Below are positions 20,007-22,276 of a stretch of 22,276 nucleotides of DNA, piece by piece. Position numbers and translations under genes: made by a program. Within the stretch, counting starts at the first letter, position 1, and each line of letters starts with the position of its first letter. Below the pieces are notes generated by a model. It saw only the letters and a program-made list of their open reading frames with translations. It was not told the origin of the DNA and did no database searches. Source of the DNA: a virus; IMG/VR virus record IMGVR_UViG_3300050124_000005, positions 1 through 22,276 of that record; one strand, 5' to 3'.

Positions 20007-20737
20007 TCAGCCTCCTTCACGTACTTCACGCCGTCGACGATAACCTCATGCTTTGCGGGCTGTGGGACTTTTTCGAGCATTCCAGTGCTGAACCACCAAT
20101 TCCGACCGTAAGAGATGAAGCAAGTACCCAATTCGTATTTTGGCTCGCATTTATCGGCAACAAGAATTTTGAATTTTTTCCCTTTAAACTTTTCGTATTC
20201 TAGCGGCCCAATTCTGGCCAAACTACCAGACACTTCAGAAGCTACCCTCACTGTCTCCCCCACCTCGAACGTCAAGGGCTTGTCCTCCTGTGGTGCGCTC
20301 TGCTTAGGGTTTATGACAATCTCAATATCATCCACCTCTTGCCCTAAGGCCCTTGCATAAGCCAACGCAACGCCTTTAACGGGGTTAAATGTATCTTCTG
20401 CGTTGCAAACAGATTCACCTTTTCTTGCCCCTTGCAAAAATATAACCGTTCTGTTACCCCTAACAAGCATTCTTTTGATTGAGTTGTCTATTGGGGTTTC
20501 TATGTAGGGGTTGAAGTCGAAAGCAGAAAAAACACCAGTACATTCAACAAAATAAAAATAACCGCCGAATTTACTGTCACCAAGTTTACTGTCAATAGTT
20601 ACATATCCATTCCTTTTAAGGAATGCTTCGCCACCCCGAGTTTTAAGCCAAAAGTTAAAATCAAAACCACCAGAAGTTGCTACTGTTTTCTGAAAAGGAA
20701 CAACTCGCATCCCTATTTTTACATCTTCAAATTTCAT
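20003..20737 (-). CDS. Unknown early protein with beta-barrel-like domains (244 aa)
   Basis: I do not recognise this 244-aa protein with certainty. The N-terminal part (KFEDVKIGMRVVPFQKTVAT) and a C-terminal part (LTFEVGETVRVASEVSGSLA, then EYEKFKGKKFKILVADK) both resemble KOW/SH3-like barrels that start with a G-x-x-V-R-V turn. Between them lies a basic region (KRMLVRGNRTVIFLQGARKG) and a helix with ALAYARALGQ. A final strand (KHEVIVDGVKYVKEAE) ends it. GGAGG lies 6 nt before the ATG. It could bind nucleic acid; function is unknown. Confidence 0.72.
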   Translation of the reverse strand: MKFEDVKIGMRVVPFQKTVATSGGFDFNFWLKTRGGEAFLKRNGYVTIDSKLGDSKFGGYFYFVECTGVFSAFDFNPYIETPIDNSIKRMLVRGNRTVIFLQGARKGESVCNAEDTFNPVKGVALAYARALGQEVDDIEIVINPKQSAPQEDKPLTFEVGETVRVASEVSGSLARIGPLEYEKFKGKKFKILVADKCEPKYELGTCFISYGRNWWFSTGMLEKVPQPAKHEVIVDGVKYVKEAE

Positions 20738-20870
20738 GATTTTCCTCCTTCGTATTTTTGCATTTTGTGTGTTTAATAATTTCTTTTATGTATTCGTGTT
20801 CTGAATCTTCTTTGGGAATTTGATTTTCGTATTCCAATTCTGCCCTGTCAAAAAAGAAATCGTTTGACAT
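20727..20870 (-). CDS. Small acidic phage protein (47 aa)
   Basis: A start at 20870 has a strong AAGGAGG ribosome-binding site 6 nt upstream and gives a 47-aa acidic protein (MSNDFFFDRAELEYENQIPK, then helical EHEYIKEIIKHTK). This internal start is preferred over the longer frame from 21050, whose first 60 codons look like a remnant of a different gene. Small proteins beginning M-S-N-x-x-F-D-x-A-E-x-E-Y occur in phages with unknown function. It overlaps the 244-aa gene by 11 nt. Confidence 0.62.
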   Translation of the reverse strand: MSNDFFFDRAELEYENQIPKEDSEHEYIKEIIKHTKCKNTKEENHEI

Positions 20871-21050
20871 CTTTGCCTCCTTGGTGCATACTGTCTTTGT
20901 GATTTTTCTAAAATGGGAAGGTTTTGTTAATACTGAATTTTTACAATAAGCGCACGGAACGTAAAATGAAGTTCTAAGGGCATCCCCAATTTTATTTCTT
21001 GTTTCCAAACAGGTTGTGTGACCCTTTTGATATCCCTTAATTCCTATCAT
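20871..21050 (-). pseudogene. Remnant of HNH homing endonuclease N-terminus, fused in frame
   Basis: The 60 codons from the ATG at 21050 read KGYQKGHTTCLETRNKIGDA, which resembles a NUMOD3-type element (G-x-x-x-x-x-E-T-R-x-K-I-x-x-A-L). Next come VPCAYCKN and KPSHFRKITKTVCTKEA. C-x-Y-C ... K-P-S-H-x-x-K-x-x-x-x-F-C-S-x-x-C is the usual zinc-ribbon start of phage HNH homing endonucleases. Here the second Cys pair is broken (VCTKEA), and the frame runs directly through the ribosome-binding site of the 47-aa gene. The catalytic HNH part is absent, so this appears to be a truncated remnant left after loss or recombination. The ATG overlaps the YopX-like stop (ATGA). Confidence 0.55.
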
Positions 21051-21448
21051 TCTTTTACCCCGTCGTGGATATTTCCAATAATTTCAGCTTCTCCGCAGTG
21101 CCATTCGGCAGAATCTAAATATTCTACTTCGTCATTGTCCACCAAACACCAACCATATCTGCACCAAACGATTTTAAATATTGCTTGCCTTTCAGTAGTT
21201 ATAAAATTATACTTAACTATATCTCCCTCAAATATTTCCTTGCCGTTTTTGTCGAGTAAACCTGTGAACTCGCCTACAGTTTCGGGCAGAACGGAACTCC
21301 ATTCATCGCTGAACCCAATATAATCTTCATCTACATCGGTAGCACCTTTTACGACTATAATGTCATTTTCCAAAAGACTGCCGTAAATCCATTCTTTTGT
21401 GTCATAGCGTTGCCCTCTAAACTTATGTTCTCTTATTTGCTCTTTCAT
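21047..21448 (-). CDS. YopX-family protein (133 aa)
   Basis: This is a YopX-family phage protein. It has the N-terminal HKFRGQRYDTKEWIYGSLLE, the central LPETVGEFTGLLDKNGKEIF followed by EGDIVKYNF, and the C-terminal AEIIGNIHD. These match the usual K-F-R-G-x ... W-x-Y-G-x-L, T-V-G-x-F-T-G-L-x-D-K-N-G-K-x-I-x-E-G-D-I-V and x-V-I-G-N-I-x-x blocks. The family is very common in Gram-positive phages; the protein makes oligomers and its role is unknown. GAGG lies before the ATG. Confidence 0.92.
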   Translation of the reverse strand: MKEQIREHKFRGQRYDTKEWIYGSLLENDIIVVKGATDVDEDYIGFSDEWSSVLPETVGEFTGLLDKNGKEIFEGDIVKYNFITTERQAIFKIVWCRYGWCLVDNDEVEYLDSAEWHCGEAEIIGNIHDGVKE

Positions 21449-21468
21449 AATTTACCTCCTCAAATTTT

Positions 21469-21648
21469 TTAAACTGTGTCAATATTGCTAACCCTCATTT
21501 CCTCCCCTTTGTGCAGAGCATTCAAAAAAGAACAACTTATTTCACTTTTACCGTTGCAAACCGCCATATATTGCTTTGTGTCGTAATTGTAAAATATTTG
21601 AAAATCTTCGGTTTTGAGATGCAGCCGGAACCCTTCAACTTTTGTCAT
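21469..21648 (-). CDS. Unknown small protein (59 aa)
   Basis: A 59-aa frame starts at 21648 with AAAGGA 9 nt upstream and overlaps the upstream gene by 4 nt (ATGA). The protein reads MTKVEGFRLHLKTEDFQIFY, then NYDTKQYMAVCNGKSEISCS, a beta-rich start, with a helix and a polar tail after it. No family is recognised. It fills the space between the 55-aa gene and the YopX-like gene, which argues for a real gene. Confidence 0.6.
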   Translation of the reverse strand: MTKVEGFRLHLKTEDFQIFYNYDTKQYMAVCNGKSEISCSFLNALHKGEEMRVSNIDTV

Positions 21649-21812
21649 TTTAACTTGTCCTTTCTATTAATCAGCCTCTCGTCCTCTCTCTTAATATGTG
21701 GCAATGCACTGATATCCATAGGTTCAAATTCAATTTCAGGTATCTCTATTTCTTTAATGCCGAGTTCTTCTGCACGCTCTGATAAAATTTCTGCAAGTGA
21801 TTTTTTAAACAC
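21645..21812 (-). CDS. Unknown small acidic protein (55 aa, GTG start)
   Basis: Start chosen at GTG (21810-21812), because AGGAGGTGA lies 4-5 nt upstream; the frame extends 12 codons further but those codons read through the ribosome-binding site. The 55-aa protein begins FKKSLAEILSERAEELGIKE, a helix, then IEIPEIEFEPMDISALPHIK, and ends basic. The acidic repeated I-E-x-P-E-I-E-F-E-P part is probably an extended segment. No family is recognised. Confidence 0.6.
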   Translation of the reverse strand: MFKKSLAEILSERAEELGIKEIEIPEIEFEPMDISALPHIKREDERLINRKDKLK

Positions 21813-21843
21813 TTTCTCACCTCCTGCTTGTCCAATTTTTATC

Positions 21844-21868
21844 AGCACCTTTACGGTGCTATTTTTTT
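21844..21868 (+). terminator. Hairpin with U-tract on the plus strand
   Basis: AGCACC pairs with GGTGCT (6 bp) around a TTTAC loop and is followed on the plus strand by ATTTTTTT. On the minus strand there is no U-tract after the stem. As written it would end plus-strand (antisense) transcription. It overlaps the stop codon of the excisionase-like gene. Confidence 0.55.
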
Positions 21869-22047
21869 AAATCTTGTCCATTCAAATAAGCTTCAAATCT
21901 CGTACGTATTATTATGTAGCGCCATGACTTAAACTTTATAGCGTGCCCAAACGGACAGGCAGGGTCTTTAGTCCACTCTCGAATTGTCGGAACGTCAAGG
22001 CCCATGATTTTTGCAGCCTCTTCGGCTTTGATTAGTGGCTTGTCCAT
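21859..22047 (-). CDS. Excisionase-like MerR-type HTH protein (62 aa)
   Basis: This 62-aa protein has the layout of a small excisionase or HTH_17 DNA-binding protein. A helix-turn-helix opens with LIKAEEAAKIMGLDVPTIRE, then WTKDPACPFGHAIKFKSWRY as the wing, then a helix RFEAYLNGQDLKK. The E-x-A-x-x-x-G-x-x-x-x-T-I-R-x-W pattern and the short strand with W-R-Y-x-I are typical. It could act as Xis or as an early regulator. The ATG overlaps the upstream stop (TAATG). No integrase is present in the window, so an excision role is inferred only. Confidence 0.72.
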   Translation of the reverse strand: MDKPLIKAEEAAKIMGLDVPTIREWTKDPACPFGHAIKFKSWRYIIIRTRFEAYLNGQDLKK

Positions 22048-22276
22048 TACATCACCGGCGATACTGTTAGTTTTATAAGGCTGATTAATTCAGGGTCACT
22101 GCTATAATATTTTTCGATATCTCCGCCAACTGCATCATAAAGGTCTGCAAAAAAATCCTTGTATATCGTCTTTACAGTCATAAATGCTATTTTCAGATAT
22201 TCTAATGTAAAGTTCCCATGCCTCCACCGTTTCAGGAGATAAACCGCAGCATTTTAAAGTGCCGTTGTAATAGTCC
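22047..22276 (-). CDS. Incomplete unknown gene(s) at the window edge, possible frameshift
   Basis: A frame open at the right edge reads DYYNGTLKCCGLSPETVEAW, then ELYIRISENSIYDCKDDIQG, and stops at 22135-22137. A second frame, with an ATG at 22181 but no ribosome-binding site, encodes 44 aa (MTVKTIYKDFFADLYDAVGG, then EKYYSSDPELISLIKL) and ends at 22047 in TAATG with the next gene. The two frames meet at a run of seven T (minus strand). Removal of one T would join them into one continuous protein. So this is either two overlapping genes or one gene with a frameshift. Confidence 0.45.

Overview
This window is part of a temperate-type tailed-phage genome, most likely a prophage, from a low-GC member of the Bacillota. 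The evidence is AT-rich coding sequence, strong GGAGG ribosome-binding sites, a gp6-type portal, MuF-like, DUF4355 and gp10 head genes, and an ArpU-like late regulator. The genus cannot be told from the sequence. Every supported gene lies on the minus strand, so transcription runs from high to low coordinates. Genes are tightly packed, with many TAATG or ATGA overlaps.

Early region (22276 to about 16090): a gene cut by the window edge, an excisionase-like helix-turn-helix protein, small unknown proteins, a YopX-family protein, the remnant of an HNH homing endonuclease fused in frame to a small phage gene, and a 244-aa unknown. A recombination cassette follows: an SbcC/Rad50-like ATPase with a zinc hook, RecT, and a metallo-beta-lactamase-fold hydrolase.

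Replication and middle region (16031 to 9768): a Cys-rich protein, a replisome organizer whose linker carries iteron-like repeats beside an AT-rich tract (a lambda-type candidate origin), and a DnaB-like helicase. Then come several small zinc-ribbon or unknown proteins, a 55-aa membrane protein, a RusA resolvase, an ASCH-domain protein, two tiny genes and an ArpU/sigma-like late regulator.

Late region (9750 to 1): terS, then a 535-nt AT-rich gap with helically phased GCATA repeats, a RepL-like winged-helix gene and an unknown gene. After these come terL, portal, an unknown, MuF-like head protein, a 47-aa gene ending near a strong terminator, scaffold, major capsid, a 49-aa gene ending in a hairpin, four head-tail connector or tail-completion genes, and the first codons of a probable tail-tube gene.

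The least ordinary observations are two genes (replisome organizer and tail tube) that seem to lack any ATG, GTG or TTG start and instead have a well-placed ATT (or ACG) after a good Shine-Dalgarno; a RepL-like gene with a phased iteron array set between terS and terL; a candidate origin inside the replisome-organizer gene; and the HNH remnant fusion.
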